Source: Oscillospiraceae bacterium | GTDB lineage: Bacteria; Bacillota; Clostridia; Oscillospirales; Oscillospiraceae | Assembly (NCBI GenBank): GCA_024691985.1 | Contig: JAILNC010000076.1 | Span: forward strand, 1-38,426 | DNA: 38,426 bases | Direction of reading: 5' to 3' | Shown here: positions 37,569 to 38,426 of the stretch, piece by piece | How positions within the stretch are numbered: position 1 is the first letter of the stretch | Layout of the letters: every line of letters begins with the position of its first letter | Notes under the pieces: model-generated | Databases searched by the model: none | The model's input: only the letters and a program-made list of their open reading frames with translations | Told to the model about the DNA's origin: nothing | Position numbers and translations under genes: made by a program

Positions 37569-38426
37569 TCATTCCATCCCGTCTCTCTCGACGATCTGCT
37601 CCCGGCCCTCTCCGTCGATCCGGCGCACCCGGTAACGGCCCAGCGCGCCGGGCTTCGCGCGGAGCTTCCCGCCCTCGAGCCGCAGCCCCAGCAGCTCTTC
37701 GGTGACGGCGCGGTAGAACCAGCCCGCCGAGCCCGTGTACCAGGTCCAGCCCGCCAGCCCCTCATACCCCTTCGCGGCGCATACGTCCGCGGGCAGGACG
37801 AAGGGCTCGGCCTCATAGCGGGCGATGTCGTGCGTCTCCGGCAGCAGCATGCGCAGCAGCTCCACGCCCTCCTCGCGCCTTCCCAGCCGCAGCGCCGCCA
37901 GCGCCAGCCAGATCGCGGCGTGGGTGTATTGCCCGCCGTTTTCCCGGAAGCCCTCGCCGTAGCCGCTGATATAGCCGGGGCTGTTTTCCGCCGTATAGGG
38001 CGGGTCGAGCAGCCGCACGATCCGGTGCTCCCGGTCGACGAGCCTTGTGAGCGCGCTGTCCAGCGCCGTCTCGGCGTGGGCGCGGTCGGCGTGGGGACAG
38101 AAGACCGCCCAGCTCTGCACGAGCGCGTCGACGGCCTCGCCGTCCCCGAGGGCGCGCCCGTCGGAGAGCAGGACGCGCGGATACCAGCGCCCGTTGAAGC
38201 TCGCCTCTGCGGCGCGGCCGACCTGCTCCGCCAGCGCCCGGTACCGCCCGGCGCGCCCGTCGCCGAGCTTTTCGAGCAGCGCCGCGAAGTCGTCGGCGCA
38301 GCAGGAGAGGAACCAGCCCAGCCATACGCTCTCGCCCTCGGCGCTGTCCAGCGCGTCGTTCCAGTCGCCGCTGCCCATGAACGGCAGCCCGTGGGGCCCG
38401 AAGCCGCGCCGGACGCAGCGCTCCAG
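37569..38426 (-). CDS. GH94 family phosphorylase/cyclic beta-1,2-glucan synthase-like protein, C-terminal part
   Basis: The last 285 codons are in the window; the 5' part runs off the right edge. The visible part starts FGPHGLPFMGSGDWNDALD, which holds the conserved DWND with the catalytic Asp of GH94 (former GT36) enzymes. It continues with SWAVFCPH, PPYTAENSPGYISGYGEGFRENGGQYTHAAIW and WTWYTGSAGWFYRAVTEELLG, all typical of the catalytic (alpha/alpha)6 barrel. GH94 enzymes phosphorolyse beta-glucosides, or form the C-terminal domain of cyclic beta-1,2-glucan synthases. Which of the two this is depends on the missing N-terminal part. Confidence 0.9.
   Translation of the reverse strand: MERCVRRGFGPHGLPFMGSGDWNDALDSAEGESVWLGWFLSCCADDFAALLEKLGDGRAGRYRALAEQVGRAAEASFNGRWYPRVLLSDGRALGDGEAVDALVQSWAVFCPHADRAHAETALDSALTRLVDREHRIVRLLDPPYTAENSPGYISGYGEGFRENGGQYTHAAIWLALAALRLGRREEGVELLRMLLPETHDIARYEAEPFVLPADVCAAKGYEGLAGWTWYTGSAGWFYRAVTEELLGLRLEGGKLRAKPGALGRYRVRRIDGEGREQIVERDGME

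Overview
The window looks like part of the chromosome of a GC-rich, endospore-forming Gram-positive anaerobe of the Clostridia, probably Oscillospiraceae-like. The taxon is inferred from the gene set: 2-hydroxyacyl-CoA dehydratase genes, a LytR-CpsA-Psr protein, spore coat genes, a YmfF/YmfH-Lgt operon, SdpR/SdpI, strong AGGAGG-type ribosome binding sites and many short dispersed palindromic repeats. I found no rRNA, tRNA, CRISPR, transposase or phage genes. Most genes lie on the minus strand.

Left part, read leftwards from about 4.24 kb: a CooC-type ATPase, two 2-hydroxyacyl-CoA dehydratase-family subunits and the start of their activator ATPase, cut off by the window edge. This is an oxygen-sensitive [4Fe-4S] enzyme system of unknown substrate, unusual for carrying a CooC-like metal-insertion ATPase. 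From 18.07 kb down to 4.34 kb runs one long, tightly coupled minus-strand operon for a surface polysaccharide: an SDR protein, three GT4 and two GT2 glycosyltransferases, a TupA-type ATP-grasp protein, a Wzx-type flippase, three left-handed beta-helix acyltransferases and an SGNH/MBOAT O-acylation pair, ending with TspO. It has a candidate promoter overlapped by a perfect 14-bp palindrome, and a clear terminator after tspO. I see no initiating phosphoglycosyltransferase and no recognisable polymerase, so other loci must contribute.

Middle part, plus strand: a divergent operon encodes a free-standing B3/B4 (PheT-like) domain protein, an M20 amidohydrolase and an enlarged tryptophanase/tyrosine phenol-lyase-like beta-eliminating lyase. 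Together they suggest deacylation followed by beta-elimination of an N-acylated amino acid or cysteine conjugate. Next come an autoregulated sdpR-sdpI pair with palindromic operators around its promoter, and a LytR-CpsA-Psr protein. The stretch 22.0-26.5 kb is rich in repeats: two dispersed palindrome families, a 182-bp tandem duplication, a multi-hairpin element between two copies of a terminator hairpin, and a small hairpin sequence found inside members of two different repeat families. Two small spore coat genes and a small membrane protein gene sit among them.

Right part, minus strand: a three-component Gtr-like glycosylation module (GT-C enzyme, polyprenyl-phosphate glycosyltransferase, GtrA flippase) with its own promoter; a lower-GC MBOAT/DHHW acetylation pair; and an operon of ymfF, ymfH, lgt and a coiled-coil protein. 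Divergent from it is a Sel1-repeat lipoprotein, followed by the 3' end of a GH94 phosphorylase-like gene that runs off the window. The overall theme is cell-envelope glycan synthesis, acetylation and attachment, with two separate anaerobic or amino-acid catabolic operons.
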